Shown here: positions 32,919 through 43,619 of the stretch, in pieces
Position numbering within the stretch: the first letter of the stretch is position 1
Layout of the letters: every line of letters begins with the position of its first letter
NCBI GenBank assembly: GCA_903813345.2
Contig: CAIIXF020000010.1
Coordinates: forward strand, 2,163,169-2,227,168
DNA: 64,000 bases
Source: Owenia fusiformis
Taxonomy: Eukaryota > Annelida > Polychaeta > Sabellida > Oweniidae
Direction of reading: 5' to 3'
The notes under the pieces: model-generated
The model's database searches: none
Told to the model about the DNA's origin: nothing
Seen by the model: the letters and a program-made list of their open reading frames with translations, nothing else
Position numbers and translations under genes: made by a program

Positions 32919-34423
32919 CTTAAATTGAAAATATCAAATTGTAAGTTTATAAGTTTCTAACATTTGATTTCCTTTTATTCAGCTGATAGATTAGAGTCAA
33001 CATAATGTTCGTCTGTTAGCAGTTGAAGTGTGATTAAAATACATGCATATCATAGACAGAAGACAAATAAAGAGCAATTTAAAGACAATCAATGAGAACA
33101 AACAAATCATCACATAATTGTCAATTTCCAAATTATCCGAACCAAATACACAATTAAGTTGCTAATGCATCACTGTTTGGTCCCGAATCATGCTTTTACA
33201 GGACTCAGAAATCTGAATGTTTTCTCTACTTCAATTTCTGGGAGCAACAGGAACACTTAATTGAGGCTATTGTTCTGTAGCTGATTACATTTTGTTTGGG
33301 ATTTGATAATTGCCAGATTTTTAATTACATCCTGCTTTCAAGGATAATATTGAACTGGTTGTAGCCAATGGTGACAAAGTCAATACTAATAGAAAACATA
33401 TGATCATGTTTCTTGTCTATTCTTCTGTTGAGAGTTTGATTTAAGGTTTGGGGTTTTATCATATATGCAATTGTAGGCCCTATTATGTACCTACAATGAC
33501 ATGAACCTGGGAAAAGGTTCCTGGGGTTCCTGAAATTTTTTAAACTGTCATATTACAGTGCATGCATGTGAATATACTTTATATTTAGAGGACAGGTGGT
33601 ATTGATTGAGCCCAATTCCAAAATGACTTTGACAGTGACGTTGCAAAATGTTTGCTAGTTGAATGGTTAGATTTGTAACTATTCAGAAGTGTAATGAAAT
33701 TGTGCTCAGTTGGAATGATGACAGCAAAACATTGTTTTATTCTCAAATCATTTCTTACTTGTAGCAATGTTTACAATGTTATGTGGTGCAAATAGTGTTC
33801 AAAACAGATCATTTTTTGATATTGTTTTCCATTTGTTTGATTTTTTATTGCATCCCATCAGGTAGTTAATGAGACATGTAATAGGTTTTTAAAAAGTTTG
33901 GAGTAGTGCAAACTTGTCAGCAAATTTCACAATTCATCTCATTGTGAATTTACTGAATCAGATGTTTCACAATTTGATTCACTCATGTGTGCCAATCAAA
34001 CTCAAAAGTGCCAAATTCCACATACATGTTTGTGGATTGCTACAAAATTTCTTTTGTATCTGACTGGTGAGGCCAGAGGTGGACATTGAACACTGCTTCT
34101 TGTACATATACAATTTTTGATACTTTCTGGTCTTTCATACTATACAGACTCACCATGTATGCCCACAAAGACAAAATTGTATTGAAGTATAAAGTTGAGC
34201 AATTCTGAATCCAGATAATCACGTAACACTTGAGATTAAGTGTAATTTGTGAAGGAACATACTGTCATGGTTCACAACTGAGATTGAAAACATGATTTCC
34301 ACAATTTACTATATTGCAATTCGGTCCATTTCCCAATAGGCCACTAGTTTTGCCAAGCTCACTGCCATGAGTGAAATGTTATTACCATTGGCAATCAAGC
34401 AGATGTGAGTTTTGATTACTGCT

Positions 34424-35422
34424 CTATTCATTAATCGTTTTTGATGTTGATTTGTAGTACTCTTCATTCTCAGTCATTACTTTATTTTTTTTGCAACAAA
34501 GAACATATTTATTAAATCCATTTCTATAGGATCTGTCTGTGAATAAATATATGAAGAAGCTAGAGATAAATGCTATTCTTATAGTTAAGAGGCTCAATGT
34601 TGTCAGCTCCTTTGGTTTCAATTCAGTTTTTGTGAAAGTTTGATATGTCATAACGAAAACTGTGTAGGGCATAATTGCTATGTAGAAGATACCAATTATT
34701 AGAAACAACATCCGAACAGCTTTCAGTTGTAATTTAAAATCTGCTCTTTTCTTTTTCTGTACTTGCATGTCAAAATTGGCTCCTTCATGATTTACAGAAA
34801 TGACATTGATTTTCTTCTGCTGTGTTCGTACCATTTTAAATATTGAAACATTTGCTGAAGTCAGGATGGCACATATAAGCATACCTATTCCAAAATAGAT
34901 GTAGCTGTAAATAGAATGTGATTGGTAGTTCATCTCACACAAATAACCATAGTCCCTATATATATACTGTCCTATCAGAACAGGGAGTGCAAATAGAAAG
35001 CAAAATCCACAAACTACTCCTTGAATAATCTTTGTTTTCAATTTTGTTACCATTGTGTTATATCGCAATGGGTATTTTAACATGATGGCTCTATCAATAC
35101 TCATACAGGTAAACAGGCTCATTCTCCAGAACACTACAGCAATCATCATGTATGCCTGGATTCTACACCTTATTTCAATAATCTTTCCATCAATAACCTG
35201 ATGCACGACTTCAAGAAAAATGATTCCCATTGTACAGTCAAGTAATGCAATAAGAAACATGTAGTGTCCACTTGTGCTCCATAGATTCTTTGTTCTGATG
35301 ATCACATACATTATGGCAATGTTTGTAATTACCATCAGTGAGTCAAGAAATATAAGTATGATACTCAGTCCCAAGGAGGGCGGTTGAAAGCTGTAATATC
35401 CATTTATTTCTTCAACTGCCAT
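34424..35422 (-). CDS. Class-A-like GPCR, array member 3
   Basis: Intronless. The longest ORF opens at 35455 (MRPLSKVPLEKMAV). I prefer the internal ATG at 35422 (MAVEEINGYYSFQPPSLGLS, 332 codons), because it aligns with the start of member 4 and both are preceded by GAAAAG or TAGAAAAG. Seven TM segments. The DRY position is DRA (SIDRAIMLKYPLRY), the Cys pair is present (EIRCRIQAY, YGYLCEMNY), TM6 reads IFYIAIMPYTVF, and TM7 ends FFIYLFTDRSYRNGF. The tail is Lys- and Ser/Thr-rich (KSTSKTINE), shared with member 4. Confidence 0.85.
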   Translation of the reverse strand: MAVEEINGYYSFQPPSLGLSIILIFLDSLMVITNIAIMYVIIRTKNLWSTSGHYMFLIALLDCTMGIIFLEVVHQVIDGKIIEIRCRIQAYMMIAVVFWRMSLFTCMSIDRAIMLKYPLRYNTMVTKLKTKIIQGVVCGFCFLFALPVLIGQYIYRDYGYLCEMNYQSHSIYSYIYFGIGMLICAILTSANVSIFKMVRTQQKKINVISVNHEGANFDMQVQKKKRADFKLQLKAVRMLFLIIGIFYIAIMPYTVFVMTYQTFTKTELKPKELTTLSLLTIRIAFISSFFIYLFTDRSYRNGFNKYVLCCKKNKVMTENEEYYKSTSKTINE

Positions 35423-35655
35423 CTTTTCAAGAGGAACTTTGCTAAGAGGTCTCAAAGTCTGATTTTATTTTTCTCTCAGTCAGGTTCATCTATTTTGGTT
35501 TCCAAATAAAATAAACTTGATGATTCTTGGGATCGCATAAACAGAATGAGTGTGTATTCAGGTTTTATTTCTTAATGTTAAATAAACCAACCATCTTTTA
35601 ACCTATCTATCAGTTTGTGTTTACTTATGAGGAAAATCATTATATTACACCATTA

Positions 35656-36048
35656 CCAAGGGCTTGTATCGAAAGATTTGTCCGCTGTGACAGAGCATGC
35701 TATTTTTCAAAACTTCACAATTTATTTTTCAACCCATATTGTTTGTTATACCAAGGACAATCATTTGCGGGTAATCTTCACTTCTGTTTGAAGTCCAATA
35801 ATGCTAGGAGTAAAAGCTATTGAAAATGGCTCCTGAGTATCATACTCTAATATGTACCATTTGTAACATGGAGGAAGCGTTTACTTCTAGTGTTATTGGA
35901 CTTCGAACAGAAGTGATGGTTACCCACAAACGATGTATTCATTGCATGGAGTAAGTAATTTTCTTTGATTTCACGAAACATATGAGTTCAAAAATAAATT
36001 GTTTTCTTAGTATTTCTCCGTCACAGATCTTTCGATACCAGCCCTTGA
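35656..36048. mobile_element. MITE, TA target site, between GPCR 3 and the GPCR pseudogene
   Basis: Ends CCAAGGGCTTGTATCGAAAG and the inverse of GATCTTTCGATACCAGCCCT, with TA on each side. A second inverted pair inside (CACTTCTGTTTGAAGTCCAA and TTGGACTTCGAACAGAAGTG) makes the whole 393 bp foldable. Confidence 0.8.
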
Positions 36049-36403
36049 TACACTATGAAAATGACTGAATACACACTGATACTGCTTTGTTTCAACCCCT
36101 ATGTCTGAATCCTAATGCCATTATTACCCATTAATTTGAAATTGACTAATTGACATTTAACAATCTGTATATGTAATGGAGCTGTTAAGTGCTTCCTTTG
36201 GCATTGAGAGTTCCAAGGGTTTCACCACTTTCCTTTCCACTGGAATCCATATGTAGTGCCAAAGTAAACTAGGGTTAATGATGTCACTTCCCTGTTTCCT
36301 GCAATGGTTTATATGTGGACCTGGTATGAATGATTATTAGTTTATGGTTTGCAAACAAAGTTTATGTCAATCCCATTAGCACCACGGGTGCCATTAGTCT
36401 CTG

Positions 36404-36510
36404 TTCAACCATCACTGCTTGAACCAAGCGCTTGTACTTTATGTGTGTTCCAATGTATCTTGAGCGTTTGAATCCCTTTTTGTAAATTCTCAATTTTACT
36501 CTTGGGAATA
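36404..36510 (-). pseudogene. Remnant of a GPCR 5-type gene (3' end only)
   Basis: The minus strand contains AAAAAGGGATTCAAACGCT, then after a one-base shift KIHWNTHKVQALGSSSDG and a stop. The intact member 5 has KKGFKRYMLYLDKNKVQGIG then SNSD. Flanking DNA on the 3' side also matches that of member 5. Upstream of 36510 no receptor sequence is recognisable, so the rest was lost. Confidence 0.8.
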
Positions 36511-37308
36511 TGAGGGAATATAACATAATGAGGACAGTTTTGAATCCTATTTGAGGGAGGAATCAAAAGACCCTTGTCACTGACTGTTGATGCATGGTAT
36601 GATATCACTATAGTTTTTGAATACAAATGTTCAGCCCCTTTTTTACTGATCAGTCTTTCACAAGACTTTTTAAGTCCTCTAGACACCTGTGATGACTGAG
36701 GAGAGCTGCACTGGTTGTAGCCAATGGTGACATGAATGCTAATAGAAGACATATGATTGAATTTGTTGTCTATTGGTTGTAGCCAATGGTGACATAGTCA
36801 CAGAAATTTATGTCATGTTACAGTGCATGTATTTGAATATACTCTATATTTGGAGGACAGATACATGTATGGTATCAACCAAGCTGGTATTTTTCAAAAT
36901 GGTGGCTTGAATGCTGATATTTGTAATTATTTAGAATTGTTATAAAGTTGTGACCTAGGAATGATGAGAGCAAAACATTATTTAATTTTCAGAACATCTC
37001 TTGAAAGTTTAGAATGTTGCGTATGTGGGGCAAAAAGTGTTCGACAGACTATTTGTTTGATATTGTCTTCAATTTGTTTTATTTTACTATAACATTCCAT
37101 CAGTTATACATATGTAGGTAGTGATTGAGAAATGAATTCAGTTTTTGAACAATTACCACGATTCTAAGGTTGAAAACATTCCACAATTTACTTTATTGGC
37201 ATTCAATCCTTTGCCCAATAGGCAGCTAATTTTACCAAATTTATTGTCAAGAGTTGAAATAATTGTCATTAGCAGCCAGGCAGCTGTGTGTTTTGAGCCA
37301 TCTTAGCT

Positions 37309-38304
37309 TTATTCATTAATAGTTTTTGATGTTGATTTTATATGGTCAATGTTATTCATTATTCTAGTTTTATTGCAACAAAGAACATATTTATTAAATC
37401 CATTTCTATAGGATCTGTCTGTGAAAAAATATATGAAGAAGCCAGAGATAAATGCTATTCTTATAGAAAAGAAGCTCAATGTTGTCAGCTCATTTGGTTT
37501 CAATTCGGTTTTTGTGAAAGTTTGATACGTCATAATGAAAACTGTGTGAGGCATTATTGCTATGTAGAAGATACCAATGCTGAGAAACAACATCCGAACA
37601 GCTTTCAGTTGTAACTTGAAATTTGCTCTTTTCTTGTTTTGTACCTGCATATCAAAACTCTCTCCATCTCCATTTACAGAAATGACATTGATCTTCTTCT
37701 GCTGGGCTCTCACCATTATAAATATTGAAACATTTGCTAAAGTCAGGATGGCACATATAAGCATACCCATCCCAAAATAGATGTAGATGTAAATAGACTG
37801 TGATTGATAGTTCACCTCACACAAATAACCATAGTCTCTGTATGTATACTGTCCTATCAGAACAGGGAGTATAAATAGAAAGCAAAATCCACAAACTACT
37901 CCTTGAATAATCTTTGTTTTAAATTTTGTTACCATTGTGTTATATCTCAATGGGTATTTTAACATGATGGCTCTATCAATACTCATACAGGTAAACAGGC
38001 TCATTCTACAGTATAATACAGCAATCAGCATGTATGCCTGGATTCTACACCTTATTTCAATAATCTTTCCATCAATAACCTGATTCACTTCTTCAAGAAG
38101 AATGATTCCCATTGTGCTGTCAAGTAATGCAATCAGAAACATGTAGTATCCACTCACACTCCATAGATCCTTGGTCTTGATGATCACACAAATTATGGCA
38201 ATGTTTGTTATAGCCATCAGTGAGTCAAGAGATATAAGTATGATACTCAGTCCCAAGGAGGGTGGTTGAAAGCTGTAAGATCCATTCACCCCTGCATCTG
38301 CCAT
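37309..38304 (-). CDS. Class-A-like GPCR, array member 4
   Basis: 331-codon intronless ORF, very close to member 3. It starts MADAGVNGSYSFQPPSLGLS and keeps the same SIDRAIMLKYPLRYNTMVTK, Cys pair (EIRCRIQAY, YGYLCEVNY), GIFYIAIMPHTVF in TM6 and FFIYFFTDRSYRNGF after TM7. TM1 has the Asn of AITNIAIICVI. Intracellular loop 3 has the family pattern QQKKINVISVNGDG..KLQLKAVRMLF, where the basic LQLKAxRML segment is the most conserved cytoplasmic stretch of all six members. Confidence 0.85.
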   Translation of the reverse strand: MADAGVNGSYSFQPPSLGLSIILISLDSLMAITNIAIICVIIKTKDLWSVSGYYMFLIALLDSTMGIILLEEVNQVIDGKIIEIRCRIQAYMLIAVLYCRMSLFTCMSIDRAIMLKYPLRYNTMVTKFKTKIIQGVVCGFCFLFILPVLIGQYTYRDYGYLCEVNYQSQSIYIYIYFGMGMLICAILTLANVSIFIMVRAQQKKINVISVNGDGESFDMQVQNKKRANFKLQLKAVRMLFLSIGIFYIAIMPHTVFIMTYQTFTKTELKPNELTTLSFFSIRIAFISGFFIYFFTDRSYRNGFNKYVLCCNKTRIMNNIDHIKSTSKTINE

Positions 38305-38648
38305 CTTTTCTAGGGTTATAATCCAAGGTAATACACTGCCAAGAGGTCTGAAAGTCTTGATTTTTTATTTTCATTCATATCGAGTTCAGGAAATGTATGA
38401 GGCATGCTTCAGTTAGAATCTTGACTTCCAACTAAAATAAAAGAAACTGCTTGATTCTTGGGATCACACAAACAGAATAAGTGTGTATTCAGGTTTTATT
38501 GCCTCCTGCTGTTGAAGTCAACCTTCTTTTAACCTAACTAATGTTTAAATGTGTTACTCAAGAGGTAAGCATTCATAGTATCAATAGGTCATCTGGACAG
38601 TGTGTGCCTGATAGGCTATTTGCATGATAACCATCAAAAACATCAATA

Positions 38649-39297
38649 ACATAGTAGCCTGGCCAGAACAAGTCATGCCTCTCTATTTTCTCAATAACTT
38701 TCTCAATTTTGAATATTTTTTCATGAAATTTTCACAGAATAAACTTTAAAGAATTCCTAACATACAAATCTTTTTATATGGTGAATGTCTCATTAATTTC
38801 ATTGTTACAACCTTTTAAAAAATAATGTCATATTCTGTTGACTGGTCATTTTTGTCGCCATTTGAAAGCATCTTTTATCTCCATCAAGTATGACAATAGG
38901 CGAGTAGTAATGCCTTTTATGGGACGAGCAGTATAGAAGCTTGAGATCATGAGGTCTTGAAATAGTATGGTGGATTTAGAACACTAAAAAAGATAAATGA
39001 TCCCCTATCAAAGACTGCAATCAAATTTGTAGACCGTATTAGGACAAAACGTTATTTAGATTTTTCATACCTTTTTAGAAAAAATGGCGACAAAAATGAC
39101 CCATCAACAGAATATGACATTATTTTTTAAAAGGTTGTAACAATGATATTAATGAGGCATTTACCATATAAAAAAATTTGTATGTTAGGAATTCTTTAAA
39201 GTTTATTCTGTGAAAATTTCATGAAAAAATATTCAAAATTGAGAAAGTAATTGAGAAAATAGAGAGGCATGACTTGTTTTGGCCAGGCTACTATGTT
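38649..39297. mobile_element. Foldback element with terminal inverted repeats of about 215 bp
   Basis: The left arm (38649-38863, ATAGTAGCCTGGCCAGAACA onward to TTTTTGTCGCCATTT) is matched by the inverse of the right arm (39081-39297) with only scattered mismatches. The unique centre is about 215 bp. No coding capacity, and no clear target duplication. It sits between GPCR 4 and GPCR 5, in the position equivalent to the MITE in block copy 1 but unrelated to it. Confidence 0.88.
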
Positions 39298-39707
39298 TGC
39301 TAAACCTTATAATATCGTATTACACCATAACACCATGAAAATGTTCGAGTGATTACGTACTAACACTCCTTTATTTGTTTCAACCTTTTTGTCTGAATCC
39401 TATACCATTATCATCCATTATGTTGAATTGACTAATTGACATGTCATAATCTGTAACAATAGGTATTATTTAATGAATCTGTAAAGTGCTCCCTTTGTCA
39501 TTCAGAGTTGCTAGGTTTTCCCTACTTTCCTTTTCATTGGAATCCATTTCTAATGCCAAAGTAAACAAGAGTTAATGATGTCACTTCCATGTTTTCTGCA
39601 ATGGCTTACAAGTGAACTTGATAGGAATGGTCAGTTTATTGTTTGCAAACAAAGTCTACACCATTCCCAGTACCATCACCATGCGCATGGTTGCCATTAA
39701 TCTATGT

Positions 39708-40682
39708 TCAATCACTGTTTGACCCAATTCCTTGTACCTTATTTTTGTCCAAATATAACATGTAGCGTTTAAATCCTTTTTTGTAAACTCTATCAGTGAA
39801 GAGGTAAATGAAAAAATTCATAGAAAAACTCACTCTCATCATGATGAAACAAAGTCTAGTCAGGTGATGATTGCCTATATTCTGTTTAGAGATGAACTCG
39901 TAAAATATAATAAGGGACAAAAATGGTCCCCATGCTAAATAGAATGTTCCAATAACAAAAAGAAGCATTCTTATTGCTTTTATTTTTAATTTGAAATCAG
40001 TGTTCTTTCTGTGATGAGTTTGTATAATACTGTTGTCTTTTTCAACAACAATAACATTGATTTTTTTCTGTTGTGTTCTCACCATTAAAAAGATGTTGAT
40101 GTATGTTAATATTATAAGTCCAATACACATTGTGCAAGATGCCATAAAGACATATATATATGGTGAGTGAGATGTATAGTTGAGGTCACACATATATCCA
40201 TCCTCTCTGAACATTATTAGCTGTAAAGCTATTGGTACCATGGTTGCCATACTACATGTACAAACAATACCTAACACCACTTTGGTTGCTTTTGTAGTTA
40301 CAATAGTTGCGTATCTGAGGGGGTACCTTAACATCACAGCTCGATCAACACTCATACAGACAAAAATCCACATTCTACTGTATATTAATCCATATGATAA
40401 GCAGCAATTAAATGTACATAGATAGACATTAATTTCACCATCTAACACCTGAAGGTCAACTGCGATGAAATTCCAGCATGTGAGACAGTCCAGCAAAGAT
40501 ATCACAAACATATAGTGGCCACTTGTGCTCCATAAAGGCCGGGTTCTGGTTATTATGTAGATGATGCATAAATTAGAAAGGACTCCTATAAAGTCCAATG
40601 CTATGAATACAATGCTTAGTCCTATTGGTGAAGGTTCAAAGAGATATGAACCATTAATAAGTGAAACTGTCATCTTTGGCAT
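39708..40682 (-). CDS. Class-A-like GPCR, array member 5
   Basis: 324-codon intronless ORF: MPKMTVSLINGSYLFEPSPI (a second ATG at codon 4 is equally plausible). Family landmarks: NLCIIYIITRTRPLWSTSGH, Cys pair (VYLCTFNCC, DGYMCDLNY), SVDRAVMLRYPLRY at the DRY site, RTQQKKINVIV in loop 3, TDFKLKIKAIRMLL before TM6 and FFIYLFTDRVYKKGF after TM7. TM6 has AWGPF, closer to the usual WxP than other members. It is clearly more diverged than members 1-4. Confidence 0.85.
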   Translation of the reverse strand: MPKMTVSLINGSYLFEPSPIGLSIVFIALDFIGVLSNLCIIYIITRTRPLWSTSGHYMFVISLLDCLTCWNFIAVDLQVLDGEINVYLCTFNCCLSYGLIYSRMWIFVCMSVDRAVMLRYPLRYATIVTTKATKVVLGIVCTCSMATMVPIALQLIMFREDGYMCDLNYTSHSPYIYVFMASCTMCIGLIILTYINIFLMVRTQQKKINVIVVEKDNSIIQTHHRKNTDFKLKIKAIRMLLFVIGTFYLAWGPFLSLIIFYEFISKQNIGNHHLTRLCFIMMRVSFSMNFFIYLFTDRVYKKGFKRYMLYLDKNKVQGIGSNSD

Positions 40683-41206
40683 ATGACGTATTTGTCTTTT
40701 CTATATGTCTTTCTTATATTGTGTGACTTCTACATGCCTTTCTGATATCCACATTATTGTACACTTACAGCCGTGTCAATGCATTTTGATTAATTTAATA
40801 GCGATAAAAGCTTCCAAGTATATTTCAGTTTGTGTTCTGTTGTCTTCCATAAACCACAAAGTTAACATGACATAGTGTTACATGACTTAGGTTGCAGTAT
40901 GCAATGTAACGTGACATCCTATCGTGTTATGTCATATTCTGGAGGAAGGAAGAGAGAAAGTATTTATTCATCATTATTATCATCAATCATTCTTGTTATG
41001 CTAATAAATATTGACCTTGTTGTAATCCATATTTGAATGTTTATCTAAACTAAGTTTAATGAACCATTTTCTTGATACAAATACAGCCTGTGGGTATGAA
41101 AAATAATGTGGTTGAAGTAGCAATAACCATTACATTCATTCAATATTAAATTTACTTTATGTGTGATGACGTCTATTTAGATACTGTGTCTCCAATATTA
41201 TTAAGC

Positions 41207-41361
41207 AAATATTTCATTCTATGGAGAGCAATACCTGTTCATCTTTCAATGATTTTTGCAGCATGTATTGCCCGCAGCCCGAAGGGTGAGGGAAACACAT
41301 GCTGCAAAAATCATTGAAAGTCCAACAGGTATTGCCCGAACAAAGAATGAAATATTTGTTT
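41207..41361. repeat. Foldback hairpin with GC-rich loop
   Basis: GCAATACCTGTTCATCTTTC..AAATCATTGAAAGTCCAACAGGTATTGC pair, with CAAATATTTCATTCT and AGAATGAAATATTTG extending the stem. The loop TTGCCCGCAGCCCGAAGGGT is GC-rich. Confidence 0.75.
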
Positions 41362-42012
41362 TATTATATCACTGCTAGACATTTGCTACGATCAATAAAT
41401 GCATTTAAAAGAAATAAATAACATTTGTTTTAACCTGTGAACATTTATTTTTAATCAATAACACATACTGGACAGAGTCAGTCATCAGAGTCGTTGATGA
41501 TATTTATATCATTGCATAGACTTTGAATGTGCCTATTGAGTCCATGACGAATACTTTGCAGACTGGCACTCATGTAATATTCCCCATCCTTCATTCGCAG
41601 TTCAAGAAAAAAATCCTCTAAAATTCCATCCAGAATGATATTATCAATAGATTTAACGTCTATTTCGATATCTTTTTCGTTCACATTACACTTGAAAATG
41701 TTCCAAGACTTTTCCGTTGATTTAATGATGTTTTTTAGAATGCACATCCCTCAAGATGTCGTTCTTTTCATCGGAATTCAGACTTTTAAATCTTTTTCCG
41801 TCTGCCATTTTAATGCACGTCACAACTGTACTGGACGAAATGGGATGATTCAGAATTCCTGGGCGGGCAATACGCCGGGAAATACATCTTTTATTATTCA
41901 AAAATTAAGGGAGCTGTGAAATACGCTTTGATATTTTTGATCACATGGTACTGAATCAGCCAATCAAAGGACACAAAGTCTAGCAACGATATAATAACAA
42001 TATTTATTTCAC
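41348..42012. mobile_element. Inverted-repeat-bounded element carrying a recombinase fragment
   Basis: ATGAAATATTTGTTTTATTA..GCTAGACATTTG at the left pairs with CAAAGTCTAGCAACGATATA..TTATTTCAC at the right. The flanking DNA (GTGTGATGACGTCTATTTAG, GGTGTCATAAACCTAATTAA) is repeated, uninterrupted, at 42466-42610. That provides an approximate empty site and shows an insertion of about 780 bp that includes the adjoining hairpin. Confidence 0.6.
41478..41800 (-). pseudogene. Crypton/xerD-like tyrosine recombinase, N-terminal (SAM-like) domain fragment
   Basis: The minus strand reads MADGKRFKSLNSDEKNDIL then DVHSKK. After a one-base frameshift it continues IIKSTEKSWNIFK..LDGILEDFFLELRMKDGEYY then MSASLQSIRHGLNRHIQ and stops after INDSDD. 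The pattern F..F..SxNTxKSTxxxWxxF, then FxxExRxKDGxxYxxxSLxxxxxGLxRH, is that of the N-terminal domain in Crypton-type recombinases and their domesticated relatives (KCTD1/ZMYM/QRICH1 DUF3504 region). The catalytic domain (R..HxxR..Y) is missing. Family assignment is from motif memory. Confidence 0.6.
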
Positions 42013-43165
42013 AAATTTCTTGTTTACTTTTAGATTTCCCATCAAGGTGTCATAAACCTAATTAACAGTTTAAACTTTACATCATCATCCATTATATACT
42101 TGTAATGTTGTTATTATCTTTTTTTATACTACATTGTCGACTCCTATCTTGGGTTTCGGATGTTATGATGAGGGGCCCCTTTGATGCTCTCGCTGGGTCC
42201 GACAGTTATCGCTTATTTCAGTCTCTTATTTAGTTCTTGGTTCATTTGTACACGTTATATTCTTATATTCTCATTTTACATCTTCACATAATATTTACAT
42301 GTGGATACTTTGACTTCTCTTTGTGAACTGACTGTTCTTTTCAAAATCATAATTGGCTTCTCTGATTGCACTTTTCAGTTTTAAGTGTAGTTTAGTATAC
42401 TCTTGTGCCATCTTTTGATCAACTCTAAACTTTTAGTTCCATATACATTACAATACTCTATGTGTGATGACGTCTATTTGGATATCATGTCTCTTAACAA
42501 AATTGTAAACATTTCCTTTGATATTTTATCAATATTTATTTCATAAATTTCTTGTAAGCTAATTGATTTTCCATAAAGGTGTTATAAACCTAATCAACAG
42601 CTAAACATTAACATTATCCAAATTATATCACATCTTTAACAATATACATAACTGTATAATTTAAATTACACAATACATGTTGCAATTGAAGTATTAGTGT
42701 GAGTTTCGGTTTGGACTTTTAGACATGATGAGCTAATTTTATCGATCATTATGAATTAATCTATTATGTTATATTGGCTTTTTGTTTTCATTAATGTACA
42801 AATGCTAAAGGGAAAGAACCAAAAATTGTTACAGAACACAGCAAGAAAAAGAAAATGTCTAAGAGTACACCAGGCATAAGAAAAACAAACCCCAACTATC
42901 CCAAACCATAATCTATCATGAAAAGAAACAGTGTCTAATACCCCCTCCCCTACTACTCAAGTTCCATTATGACAATCCAGGATCATAACACCAAGGGACA
43001 TTTCATTTATACTGAAGCCATGTTGAAGAATAAATATAAATTGATAACCAATTCTCATAACATCAAAAATAGTTGTAGATACTAGTATTATTCATACAAG
43101 ATAGAGATGATGTGGGACAGACAAAATCCAGTTGACCTACTTTTACTGATTGATAGTACAGTAGC

Positions 43166-43417
43166 TGATTTAAAGACATTGATCCTTATATTCATGTAAT
43201 TCTCTTATAAGTTGTTCTCTATGTTTCATGTAAATGCATACTTTGAAGATGCATATATCAAATTGTTCTATATGTCATATATATCTATATGTATGTTTCT
43301 ATATTTCACTGTACATATCGTAAATAATTGTAAATTATTACTGGGCCTCTAGGAAGACCAGTTTTGTACTGATAGAGCTACCCAGAATAAATATAGTTTT
43401 CAAATCAAATCAAGTAG
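43166..43417 (+). mobile_element. LINE 3' tail, uninterrupted copy
   Basis: Same tail as 22121-24018 without the CACTA insertion: AAAGACATTGATCCTTATAT to AGCTACCCAGAATAAATATA, ending CAAATCAAATCAAG. 5' truncated, no coding sequence. Confidence 0.85.
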
Positions 43418-43619
43418 TTGGGAGGTGGGTTGGGGGGGGTTGTGGTTGCTGCCATGGGTCACAGCTTATAGTTGAAACATTTAAGGAACCCCATATCCAA
43501 AACCTCCCAGTACATAACTCTTATTTATCTATTACTATTATGAACAATAAATAAGCAAAATTTATATATTGTACAGTATCAGTTTCATAGTATATCCAGT
43601 AACCTAGCCTATCCTATGA

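Larger units (their letters stand above)
28865..33060. repeat. Segmental duplication, copy B (with GPCR 2)
   Basis: See copy A for the matching blocks. Copy B lacks the LINE/CACTA and foldback/mariner insertions. It instead carries a 29-bp tandem array (29245-30045) and about 1.4 kb of private sequence (30206-31607) placed between two halves of a block that is continuous in copy A (24440). Confidence 0.8.
33340..36720. repeat. GPCR block duplication, copy 1 (member 3 plus pseudogene)
   Basis: GGTTGTAGCCAATGGTGACA occurs at about 33358 and again at about 36714 and 36778. Flanking DNA at 35510-35570 matches 38440-38500 (CTTGATTCTTGGGATCACAC type), and 36090-36400 matches 39390-39710. The block therefore held a member-3/4-type gene followed by a member-5-type gene. 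Confidence 0.7.
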
